Assembly (NCBI GenBank): GCA_015295885.1
Contig: DVEE01000159.1
Span: forward strand, 1-6,091
DNA length: 6,091 bases
Direction of reading: 5' to 3'
From: Leptolyngbyaceae cyanobacterium M65_K2018_010
GTDB lineage: Bacteria; Cyanobacteriota; Cyanobacteriia; Phormidesmidales; Phormidesmidaceae
Shown here: one piece after another, positions 1 to 6,010 of the stretch
Layout: every line of letters starts with the position of its first letter
Numbering within the stretch: position 1 is the first letter of the stretch
Program-made: the position numbers and the translations under genes
Notes under the pieces: generated by a model
What the model was told of the DNA's origin: nothing
Database searches by the model: none
The model's input: the letters and a program-made list of their open reading frames with translations, nothing else

Positions 1-746
1 TTGCGGGGCGGGTCATCGTAGGAAAAGGCAACGTCAATCTCCTTCTCATAGGTGGGCTCGGGGCGGCTAAAGTTGGTGAAAGAGCCCTGGGCAATTTCTG
101 AATTGGGCACAACCACCAGATCCCCTGAGACGGTTTCGAGATGAATCGATCGCCAGTTAATTTCCACCACCCGGCCTAGTCGATCTCCCACCTGAATCCA
201 TTCCCCCAGGGTAAAGGGTTGCTCAAACAGCAGGGAGATGCCCGAAAAAATATTGCCTAAACTGCCCTGGAGCGCCAGACCGATGACCAGAGAGCCAACC
301 CCTAGGGCCGTCAGCAGCCCTCCCAGATTGGCCCCCCACACCGTAGATAGAACGATGGCCGCCCCGACCAACACCAGCACAAACCGTCCCAAATCTCTGA
401 AAAGTTGGGGAACTTTCGCCTGCCAGCTTCCTTCTGGCGCGTCTTCAAACAGAATGATGTTCAGCAGCGTCAGGGCGGCGTAGATCACCGTGATCCACAA
501 CAGGGTTTCAGAAATACGCACCCAAACCTCTGGGCGGGGTAGCCCAATGACCTTATAGAGCAAGACAAATAACGCCAGGGAGGGAAATACCCAGCTGCGT
601 AAAATTCGCAGGGGGGCGGCAATCGGTCGCCTGCGGCGCTCTTGCTGCAAAATCAACTCGCCCAGTACCAGCATCACCAGGGGAAAGCCAAGGACCAGGG
701 CCAGTACCCACCCAAGACTGCTCTGTAAGAAAAAGTCCGTTTGCAT
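1..746 (-). CDS. MscS-family mechanosensitive ion channel, C-terminus cut off by window edge
   Basis: The 248 visible codons encode the membrane part and the beginning of the beta domain of a small-conductance mechanosensitive channel. Hydrophobic segments lie at about residues 8-34, 49-68, 82-100 and 120-138. They are followed by a Gly/Ala-rich pore helix at about 143-171, with GVGSLVIGLALQGSLGNIFS at its core, as in TM3 of MscS. The beta domain follows, with the family motif VVPNSEIAQGSFTNFSRPE around 211-229. Such channels sit in the inner membrane and open under tension to release ions and osmolytes. The ATG at 746 is chosen because GGGAGG lies 8 nt upstream. The gene starts 3 nt after the cyclase-like gene stops, so the two are probably co-transcribed and translationally coupled. 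The missing C-terminus could carry an extra domain: some MscS relatives (bCNG channels) end in a cyclic-nucleotide-binding domain, which would matter here. The family call is firm; the gating stimulus is unknown. Confidence 0.93.
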   Translation of the reverse strand, partial: MQTDFFLQSSLGWVLALVLGFPLVMLVLGELILQQERRRRPIAAPLRILRSWVFPSLALFVLLYKVIGLPRPEVWVRISETLLWITVIYAALTLLNIILFEDAPEGSWQAKVPQLFRDLGRFVLVLVGAAIVLSTVWGANLGGLLTALGVGSLVIGLALQGSLGNIFSGISLLFEQPFTLGEWIQVGDRLGRVVEINWRSIHLETVSGDLVVVPNSEIAQGSFTNFSRPEPTYEKEIDVAFSYDDPPR

Positions 747-749
747 CGC

Positions 750-2894
750 TTAAGCCTCCCGAACGCCCGCTTCGGCCGCAAAGGCTGCCAGGGGAGTAAC
801 CTCCCAAACCGGAAGTTTGCCCCGACCCTTGACGGCGATATCGGCTACCTGCTGAAAGTGGTACAGCCCTTGCAGTCCATCAACGACCGACTTGGTTACC
901 TGAATAACGTTCTGCCCCGGTGACTGGTGAATGCCACGGGCGATATTAATGGTTTCTCCCCAGACTTCGTAGTTGAACTGGCGTTTACCCACTACCCCAG
1001 CGGCGATTGGCCCGGTGTGAATACCAATATCCAGGCTCAGATCAACGCCCTGTTTCTGACTAAATCGACGAACAATAGTCAACATGGCCAGAGCAAAATC
1101 GACGGTTCGTTTAGCGTGATCCACTCGCGGTACAGATAGGCCACATACCGCCAGGTACGTAGACCCCATACTGCGTAATTTTTCTACCCCAAATTGCTCC
1201 GCCGCCTCGTCAAAGGCCCCAATCACCTCATTCAGCAAAACAATTGCCTGCTCAGGAGACAGCTCAGCGGATAGGCTGTTGAATCCTTCTAGAGTCGCGT
1301 ATAGCACCGTCACATTGGGGTAGCTATCAGCAATATCCTGTTCGCCGCTTTTCATCCGCTCCGCCGCTTTGGGTGGCAGAATCGTGAGGAGTAGACGATC
1401 GTTTTCTTGCATTTGAGATTGAATTGCCAACTCTTTTTCATGCAAGGTCTTAGCCATGGTATTAAAGGAGTTCGCCAGTTCCCCAAACTCGTCCTGAGAC
1501 TTTACATGGACTTCAACATCACTATTGCCTGCAGCGATTTCATGGGTTCCTGCCATGAGCTTTCGAATCGGCGTCAGGAATGATTTTGCTAACCAAATGG
1601 ATAGCAGGGTAATCAGGGGAACTAAAATGGCCGCTGACACTAATAAACGTTTGGTCAGGTCACGAATGCCTTTAAAGATTTCATTCTGATCCATTTTGGC
1701 AATTAATGCCCAATCAAAATCTCCTAATTTAATGGGTTGATAGGCACCCAGTACGGCAACTCCCCGGTAATCAGCGTGGGAATCAATCCCGGATTTTCCA
1801 TTTAATGCATTCTGAGTGCTAACGGTTTTATCCTGTTGAATTAATAGCGGGGTCTGGGCACTTTTCATCAATGCAATTTGGTCAGTCGGGCCCCCTTCCC
1901 TCCCCAGGGTTTTGAAGTAGGCTTCTGGGTCTTCAATAAAGAAGCGAGTGGTCGAACGCAACAGATTGTCTGGCCCAACCAGATAGGTTTCTCCAGTCTT
2001 ACCCAGACCAACCTCTTCCCACTTTTCGTTGGCATTCATAATTTGATCAATGCGATCGGAAGGAATCTGAATGACAAGTGCACCAGTAAATTCATCACCA
2101 TCAAAGACCGTCGTGCCTACAAACGCAGAGGGTTTGCCATAGGTCGGCTGGTATTGCTCGAAGTCAATCATGCCCACAAATTCTGGGTCTCTCGACTTGC
2201 GAACCATTTCGTAGGCCCTGGCCAAACCCGAATCAGAAAAGGGACCCGTTTTTAAGTTGGTGCCAAAGTCAATTTCCTTAGTCACAGAATACAGAACAAC
2301 TCCTGTATCGATATCAATCAGAAAGATGTCGTAGTAGTCAAAGACCTGGGCAACAACTCGAAATCGATTGTGGAATTGTTCATGGATTTTGCTATAGTCG
2401 CTGCCATCGCCAGCATTGATGAGCTTCTCTCGTTCGGCTGGGTAGGGATTTTTTGCGGTGTAATAGTAATTCAGGTATTGAGCAGCGGCAGTTGGAGGAA
2501 AATAGGTAGGTACTGTTGGGTTGCCACCTATATTTTGTTTGAGTTTTGGAATGATCTCTTGGGCATAGTAGTTTTCTAATTCCTGCATTTGAGCTGGTGC
2601 CAGCCTACTATCGTTTAAAGTTTGCACAGCAGGTTTGAACTGATTAATGGCATCGACCACCATCGTTTGATAGCTGAGAGTTAGCGTATGCTCTTGTAAA
2701 GTATTAAAGAAAGTTTCAATGGCCTGCGCTCTAGCGTTACGCAACCCAAGCAGTTGGTTATAGGCGGCCTCAGTCATAGAGCTTCGGCTGCTGGTATAGC
2801 TTACTAACCCAGTTAACAGAATGGACAGCAAACTTACCAAAAGCACTAGGGAGATTAGCTTTGATTGGATGCCGAGTTTGTTAAAGAATGCCAT
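750..2894 (-). CDS. Membrane receptor with Cache, HAMP and a degenerate class III adenylate/guanylate cyclase domain
   Basis: This 714-residue protein has the layout of cyanobacterial Cache-type adenylate cyclases. TM1 is at about 13-34, followed by a large extracytoplasmic dCache-like sensor (about 40-405, with GKTGETYLVGPDNLLRSTTR at 298-316). TM2 is at about 417-439, a HAMP domain at about 437-490 (DEFGELANSFNTM), a linker with LLLTILPPKAAERMKSGE, and a cyclase homology domain at about 525-700. Family landmarks remain: HTGPIAAGVVG, the WGETIN segment with N650, and VKGRGK. The two metal-binding aspartates do not: YATLEGFN has T534 and MGSTY has S578. These are 44 residues apart, the same spacing as the two aspartates in mammalian cyclase C1. 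The purine-site Lys and Asp positions read R574 and E643, and the transition-state Arg is one position early (R653) or lost (G654). GSTY resembles the non-metal C2 half of mammalian enzymes. By classical rules a homodimer would not make cAMP; it may be a pseudo-enzyme or need a partner. The start abuts the preceding stop (TAAATG). Confidence 0.92.
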   Translation of the reverse strand: MAFFNKLGIQSKLISLVLLVSLLSILLTGLVSYTSSRSSMTEAAYNQLLGLRNARAQAIETFFNTLQEHTLTLSYQTMVVDAINQFKPAVQTLNDSRLAPAQMQELENYYAQEIIPKLKQNIGGNPTVPTYFPPTAAAQYLNYYYTAKNPYPAEREKLINAGDGSDYSKIHEQFHNRFRVVAQVFDYYDIFLIDIDTGVVLYSVTKEIDFGTNLKTGPFSDSGLARAYEMVRKSRDPEFVGMIDFEQYQPTYGKPSAFVGTTVFDGDEFTGALVIQIPSDRIDQIMNANEKWEEVGLGKTGETYLVGPDNLLRSTTRFFIEDPEAYFKTLGREGGPTDQIALMKSAQTPLLIQQDKTVSTQNALNGKSGIDSHADYRGVAVLGAYQPIKLGDFDWALIAKMDQNEIFKGIRDLTKRLLVSAAILVPLITLLSIWLAKSFLTPIRKLMAGTHEIAAGNSDVEVHVKSQDEFGELANSFNTMAKTLHEKELAIQSQMQENDRLLLTILPPKAAERMKSGEQDIADSYPNVTVLYATLEGFNSLSAELSPEQAIVLLNEVIGAFDEAAEQFGVEKLRSMGSTYLAVCGLSVPRVDHAKRTVDFALAMLTIVRRFSQKQGVDLSLDIGIHTGPIAAGVVGKRQFNYEVWGETINIARGIHQSPGQNVIQVTKSVVDGLQGLYHFQQVADIAVKGRGKLPVWEVTPLAAFAAEAGVREA
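755..760 (-). promoter_or_regulatory. Shine-Dalgarno for the MscS gene, inside the upstream coding region
   Basis: GGGAGG reads on the minus strand 8 nt before the ATG at 746. It overlaps the last sense codons (CGG GAG GCT) before the TAA of the cyclase-like gene. Ribosomes finishing that gene would end on top of this site, which points to translational coupling of receptor and channel. Confidence 0.75.
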
Positions 2895-3665
2895 TTATGA
2901 CTCAACCAATACACTAGAAGATAAGGATTTTTGTATGCGATCGCAAGTCGCAGTCAATAGGGCAAGATCCACCTCAACCACAGATTTACCGTCATACCGA
3001 AAGGGGTTATCCAGGTCTTTAATCAGCAGCAGTAGATAGGTAAAAGAAGTAAACAGAAAGCAGGCCACCACAAGATTTTCGCTGAAGCGATCCGCACCTA
3101 TTAGCAGCAATGACAACACCGCACCCACCAGAAAGATTTCCAGCAGGGCATAGGCAGGGCCTAAAAAATCGGTGCTGCGAATTAGGTGCATGCGAGTTAC
3201 TAAAATTCGCATTTTTGCTAACTCGCTCTGCACTCGGTTGGCTACTGAATCCCCCGCCATCCTTTGCAGCCCCAAAAAATGCAGATTGACCTGGCTAAAG
3301 GCTTGGTCTACGACTGTGAAGGATTTATTCTGCTGTAAACAGTCCATAATTGCCTGCAGAGCCTCAACTAATGATTTGGTTAAAGGCTTAGGGTCATAGC
3401 CAGAAAGGTCGGCAGCACAAAGTAAATTAGCATCCTGAATGGTTTCTACAGCATTAGCCAGCTGCACCACCATATCTTTGCTGGCGTTGTAATCGCTCAG
3501 GGTACCGCTCAACAAAAAGGCCACCACAAACGTGGCTGCACCAAATAAAGAGCCGGTTAAAGAGTCGAAAGCCCAGGGTTCCCAACCCAGAAAATACAGA
3601 CTTACCTTAGCCATGCAGAAGATAGTGGTCAAGGGAAGAACCTTAAGCAAAAGACTCCATTTCAT
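2895..3665 (-). CDS. Four-helix membrane protein, bestrophin-like/DUF4239-like, function unknown
   Basis: This is a 256-residue protein with two hydrophobic segments near the N-terminus (about 4-26 and 36-56) and two near the C-terminus (about 170-191 and 196-215). They flank a helical, mostly polar middle of about 110 residues. The stretch AFLLSGTLSDYNASKDMV after TM2 and LLLLIKDLDNPF after TM4 recall bestrophin-like and DUF4239-type membrane proteins. Some relatives in the wider bestrophin group are anion channels, but no function is established for this branch and none is asserted here. It is the first gene of the three-gene unit, and its TAA is followed immediately by the ATG of the cyclase-like receptor. 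It may form a complex with that receptor or act as a regulated channel (inference). No good Shine-Dalgarno is seen before the ATG at 3665; that start lies in a palindrome and 7 nt after an out-of-frame ATG. The coding call is strong, the family call moderate. Confidence 0.85.
   Translation of the reverse strand: MKWSLLLKVLPLTTIFCMAKVSLYFLGWEPWAFDSLTGSLFGAATFVVAFLLSGTLSDYNASKDMVVQLANAVETIQDANLLCAADLSGYDPKPLTKSLVEALQAIMDCLQQNKSFTVVDQAFSQVNLHFLGLQRMAGDSVANRVQSELAKMRILVTRMHLIRSTDFLGPAYALLEIFLVGAVLSLLLIGADRFSENLVVACFLFTSFTYLLLLIKDLDNPFRYDGKSVVEVDLALLTATCDRIQKSLSSSVLVES
2937..2944. repeat. HIP1 octamer GCGATCGC
   Basis: One perfect copy of the highly iterated palindrome found in many cyanobacterial genomes lies inside the 3' end of the four-helix gene. 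It is the only full copy noticed in the window. It supports a cyanobacterial source but does not prove it. Confidence 0.7.
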
Positions 3666-3676
3666 GATTCATGAAA
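3660..3676. repeat. Palindrome over the start codon of the four-helix membrane gene
   Basis: TTTCATGA-T-TCATGAAA is a perfect 8+1+8 inverted repeat containing the start codon (3663-3665). In the mRNA it could fold as a 7-bp stem, UUUCAUG/CAUGAAA, with a 3-nt loop that hides the initiator AUG. As DNA it could bind a dimeric regulator. Either role is unproven. Confidence 0.45.
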
Positions 3677-3707
3677 AAAGAAGGGAGACTACTGGTAGAT
3701 TTCAACT

Positions 3708-3713
3708 ATTATC
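3708..3713 (-). promoter_or_regulatory. Candidate -10 box for the three-gene unit
   Basis: GATAAT on the minus strand lies about 43 nt before the ATG at 3665, in an AT-rich intergenic stretch downstream of the previous gene's terminator. No convincing -35 hexamer is seen at 16-18 nt spacing. The choice rests on position and -10 similarity only. Confidence 0.3.
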
Positions 3714-3774
3714 GCATTAAATCGCAAGGAATAGATAAGCAGAATTATGGATAAATACGCCTTAAAAAATATTT

Positions 3775-3789
3775 AATCCCGCAGGGATT
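3775..3789 (-). terminator. Small hairpin after the main terminator, possible tandem terminator
   Basis: AATCCC and GGGATT form a 6-bp stem with a 3-nt loop. On the minus strand the hairpin is followed by AAATA and then six Ts. It could back up the stronger terminator just before it, or be a protein-binding site upstream of the next unit. The evidence is weak. Confidence 0.35.
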
Positions 3790-3791
3790 TT

Positions 3792-3825
3792 AAAAAAAAT
3801 TACCCTTCCTTGAAAGGGTAATTTT
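3792..3825 (-). terminator. Intrinsic terminator of the choloylglycine hydrolase-family gene
   Basis: AAAATTACCCTT (3796-3807) pairs perfectly with AAGGGTAATTTT (3814-3825) around a 6-nt loop. Read on the minus strand, the 12-bp stem runs into eight consecutive Ts (3799-3792). It lies about 40 nt after the TAA at 3866-3868, in the right place and orientation to end that transcript. Confidence 0.88.
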
Positions 3826-3865
3826 CTAAGGTATTCCAGATAGATGGAAGCCGTTCTTCAGGCCA

Positions 3866-4969
3866 TTAGCTCAAAGGCTGGATCACCTCATTGCCCTTCA
3901 TCGAGATAGTTTTAATATCTCGGGCATTCAGATTCATGCTAGTCAGATCCACCATACGAATCTGGCTATTTTCGTAGGTGCGAAAGTAGAACCGCTTGGC
4001 CTTCAGATCGTTAGCGCTAGTCCAGATGGTGTAATCGGCCAGAATGTTGCCATGTTCGTCTTTTTCAGCTTCTCGGGCCGCCCCTTTGGGGATATCAAAG
4101 TTATTCAGAATGTGAAAAGCCTGGAGCACAGCATCATTCCCAGTATTAGACGGTAGTACCGACTGGCTGAAGGCTACCGCCCGCACAAACCGGGAGGGCG
4201 GGGTGAAGTCTCCTGGTAAGCCCAACATACCTGAACCCTGACCAAAGGGCAGTAACTTGACCGTCCCTAACTGCACCGGGGGAACATTGGTGAGGGAGAA
4301 GTTCACATAGTTCCTGAGATTGGTCATATGCCAATCAAAGGTTGGGGAGTTTGACATCACCCCTAGCGGGTTGTCGTGAACATTGAGGTTACCCCCAACG
4401 TACTCAATCACAATGCTGTTACCCGCCGCATCGTGCACCACATAATGAACTGGGGGCGAAAATCCCCAGCCTTCAAACACAACATCTGGCACCACCACTT
4501 TACTGACGTTGGCTTTCACTTCCTCAACGGTGGCAAAGTTATCTAAAATCCATGAGCCCATTTCCCAAGGGGCAAGGGTCTTGCCTGCATCGGAAGCACT
4601 GTAGCTCATGTATCCGGCAGTGGTGGGAAAGTAAAACAATCCGACCGCCAACCCTCTCTCATTCAACCCATCCACAATTAGCGGCAGGCCGAGGCCATTG
4701 GCCCCAACGCTGGCATACTTGGCTCCCCACTTGAGACCTGCTTTACCATCGGGGGTCGTGCCCGTTCGTTGATAACCCCGTGGCACCACAATCACATCAG
4801 AATGAATATCAATAGCAAATTCCATCGTCCGAGCGTGGACTACCGAGCCATCTTCTGCCTTCAGGCGAATGCCGGTACAGGCATAGGCCGGTGGGGTTAG
4901 ACTACCGACCAGAAGCAGAGCAATGAGCAGAATTGCAAAGACCTTTCTTAGCATGTGTCTACTTTTCAT
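3866..4969 (-). CDS. Exported linear-amide C-N hydrolase (choloylglycine hydrolase/penicillin V acylase family)
   Basis: This 367-residue Ntn-hydrolase family protein cleaves linear amide bonds; known substrates of relatives include penicillin V, conjugated bile salts and acyl-homoserine lactones. The N-terminus is a Sec signal: basic MKSRHMLRK, a hydrophobic core, then PPAYA just before C31. Cleavage after AYA would expose C31 as the N-terminal nucleophile, so the signal peptidase would also mature the enzyme. Other expected residues are R47 (in HARTMEF), E50 where many members have Asp, the NERGL motif with N103, N207 in VMSNSPTFDW, and R263 in SRFVRA. Length fits the family. The natural substrate in a phototroph is unknown; interference with acyl-homoserine lactone signals is a reasonable guess only. 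ATG at 4969 is used; ATG at 4954 would also keep the signal peptide. No strong Shine-Dalgarno is seen. The gene is flanked by its own terminator and an 86-nt upstream gap, so it is probably monocistronic. Confidence 0.92.
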   Translation of the reverse strand: MKSRHMLRKVFAILLIALLLVGSLTPPAYACTGIRLKAEDGSVVHARTMEFAIDIHSDVIVVPRGYQRTGTTPDGKAGLKWGAKYASVGANGLGLPLIVDGLNERGLAVGLFYFPTTAGYMSYSASDAGKTLAPWEMGSWILDNFATVEEVKANVSKVVVPDVVFEGWGFSPPVHYVVHDAAGNSIVIEYVGGNLNVHDNPLGVMSNSPTFDWHMTNLRNYVNFSLTNVPPVQLGTVKLLPFGQGSGMLGLPGDFTPPSRFVRAVAFSQSVLPSNTGNDAVLQAFHILNNFDIPKGAAREAEKDEHGNILADYTIWTSANDLKAKRFYFRTYENSQIRMVDLTSMNLNARDIKTISMKGNEVIQPLS

Positions 4970-4999
4970 AGTTTTTGGGGAGTAGTTAGAAGACGTTTT

Positions 5000-5005
5000 A
5001 TTATC
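5000..5005 (-). promoter_or_regulatory. Candidate -10 box for the acylase-family gene
   Basis: GATAAT on the minus strand lies 30 nt before the ATG at 4969, within the 86-nt AT-rich gap after the response-regulator gene. It is the same hexamer as in the other candidate promoter of this window. No clear -35 is visible. Confidence 0.3.
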
Positions 5006-5055
5006 ACTAGAATTACAGTGTTTTAGCGCAGACGTGCCCTGATCAAGCTGTTTGC

Positions 5056-5520
5056 TCAGGCCGTGAGCAGCATGTTAGAGGTGACTTGAATCGCTCTGTC
5101 AATGGTGGCCAGGTGTTGCTTAACCAGTTCATACAACTGCTTCATTTCGTAGGGCTTGCAAACAAAAGCGTCGCACCCGGCCTCAAACGCCAGGGAACGA
5201 CTGAGTTCACTGGTAGCCGCGGAGATAACAATAATTTGAGGGCTAAGGGTTTCAACTCCACCCCCAGGTTTTGCTTCTGCCCCAGCCCGAATCGCTCGGA
5301 TTGCTTCATACCCATCCATTTGGGGCATCCATAAATCCATCAGGATTAAATGGGGCTGCCATTGCTCGGCTATCAAGACGGATTCTTGGCCGTTACTAGC
5401 TTCGGCCAGGTCAACATCTACAGACCATACCGCCGAAAAATACATCCTGTGAAGCAGGCGATGGCTGGGTTCGTCATCAACAATCAGCACGCGTTTTTTT
5501 GAGGTAGGCATAGACGGCAT
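5056..5520 (-). CDS. Stand-alone response-regulator receiver (REC) protein
   Basis: This single receiver domain has no output domain. From the ATG at 5520 the protein is 154 residues. In that numbering it has the acidic pair D15-D16 (VLIVDDEPSHRLL), the phospho-acceptor D62 (LILMDLWMPQMDGYEA), the conserved hydroxyl S100 (VISA) and K122 (CKP), so it should be phosphorylatable. The sequence resembles receiver domains at the C-terminus of cyanobacterial hybrid kinases, with a Pro/Gly-rich insertion (AKPGGGVE) before beta-4. Its kinase and target are not in the window. The open frame extends to an ATG at 5634, adding 38 residues with no recognisable domain; that ATG directly follows a TGA. ATG at 5511 is a third option. 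No start has a convincing Shine-Dalgarno, and 5520 is chosen because it leaves a normal short lead into the REC fold. Confidence 0.85.
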   Translation of the reverse strand: MPSMPTSKKRVLIVDDEPSHRLLHRMYFSAVWSVDVDLAEASNGQESVLIAEQWQPHLILMDLWMPQMDGYEAIRAIRAGAEAKPGGGVETLSPQIIVISAATSELSRSLAFEAGCDAFVCKPYEMKQLYELVKQHLATIDRAIQVTSNMLLTA

Positions 5521-5718
5521 TCTGGCACTACGGACTGGCAGGGTTTGGTTGGCCACGAGTCCACTGGGCCTTAGCCCCAACCACTGAACAAACGACCGAA
5601 AGCTATTTTTGCACCGTACTTGTAGCTGGAACATTCAAAAAGTACTTTTTTTGAGGCAGGCGGGGGTGAGCAATTAGCCCCCCTGCAATCACCACCTGAC
5701 CCGCGGCTCTCCTCCCAA

Positions 5719-5740
5719 GGGCCACCCGCCAGGGTAGCCC
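5719..5740. repeat. GC-rich hairpin (9-bp stem, one mismatch)
   Basis: GGGCCACCC pairs with GGGTAGCCC around a GCCA tetraloop, with one C-A mismatch. No T-tract follows on either strand, so it is not an ordinary terminator. It lies upstream of the receiver gene and could be part of its leader or of the decayed gene to the right. Confidence 0.5.
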
Positions 5741-5745
5741 AAACG

Positions 5746-6010
5746 CTAACCCCCCAGTAGGCCAACCCTACCGGGGGGCTGAGTCATCCGGGAACAATCC
5801 GTATTCTCCAGCGCCGCTCGACTTTGTTTGAGGAATTGCAGCACATCCCCCTGGGCTTGCAGCGTTTTTACTTCGCCGCTGGCGTTTTTAGCAGTCACCG
5901 CCGTCACAAACAGGGTGAAATCCGCCTGTTTGTGCAGGCTTTTGAGCTGGGTCACGCCTTCATTACGCCTGGGTCTCGTTATCAAACACCACTACAATCA
6001 TTTTTTCCAC
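5746..6010 (-). pseudogene. Broken DUF1269-like small gene (frameshift near its 5' end)
   Basis: A GTG at 6010, with GGAG 8 nt upstream, opens a frame reading MEKMIVVVFDNETQA, which then meets the double stop TAATGA (5965-5960). Removing one A there turns TAAT into TAT. The protein would then continue AYEGVTQLKSLHKQADFTLF and VTAVTAKNASGEV, which matches my memory of the start of DUF1269-type proteins (FDNE..AYEG...L..L, then a TAV.AK.A.G.V strand). The second segment runs in its own frame to a TAG at 5746-5748. The family's usual Gly-rich membrane region is not intact: only VGLLGG precedes the stop, and a Gly/Ala-rich continuation appears in a different frame beyond it. This suggests further decay. 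A short functional protein starting at TTG 5985 cannot be excluded, nor can a sequencing error at the frameshift. Confidence 0.5.
5750..5778. repeat. GC-rich hairpin (12-bp stem, one mismatch)
   Basis: CCCCCCAGTAGG pairs with CCTACCGGGGGG around a 5-nt loop, with one A-C mismatch. It overlaps the end of the broken DUF1269-like reading frame and sits 9 nt from a second, similar hairpin. No T-tract follows it. Its role is unknown. Confidence 0.55.

Larger units (their letters stand above)
3666..3865. other. Intergenic region with terminator and promoter area
   Basis: This 200-nt AT-rich gap separates the acylase-like gene from the three-gene unit. In minus-strand order it contains the strong terminator hairpin (3792-3825), a second small hairpin (3775-3789) with a T-rich stretch after it, and the likely promoter area of the membrane-protein unit. 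No small ORF with support was found. The clear break argues that the two transcription units are separate. Confidence 0.6.

Noticed and set aside
238..483. Plus-strand open frame of 81 codons
   Set aside because: It lies opposite the MscS gene, whose minus-strand frame carries clear family motifs; the product is Pro/Ser/Arg-rich and unlike any family I know.
1878..2255. Plus-strand open frame of 125 codons
   Set aside because: It lies fully opposite the Cache sensor region of the receptor gene and shows no recognisable domain; a shadow frame.
4870..4890. Reading C31 of the acylase-family protein as a lipoprotein cysteine
   Set aside because: AYAC does not fit a lipobox, and the CTGIR start after the cut is the expected Ntn nucleophile position of this family.
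5054..5068. GCTCA/TGAGC hairpin at the end of the receiver gene as a terminator
   Set aside because: The stem is only 5 bp, it overlaps the stop codon, and AAACAGC rather than a T-tract follows on the minus strand.
5571..5765. Minus-strand frame of 64 codons (MAYWGVSVW...)
   Set aside because: It overlaps the receiver gene's extended 5' end and the hairpin region, with low-complexity Gly/Ser/Pro content and no family resemblance.
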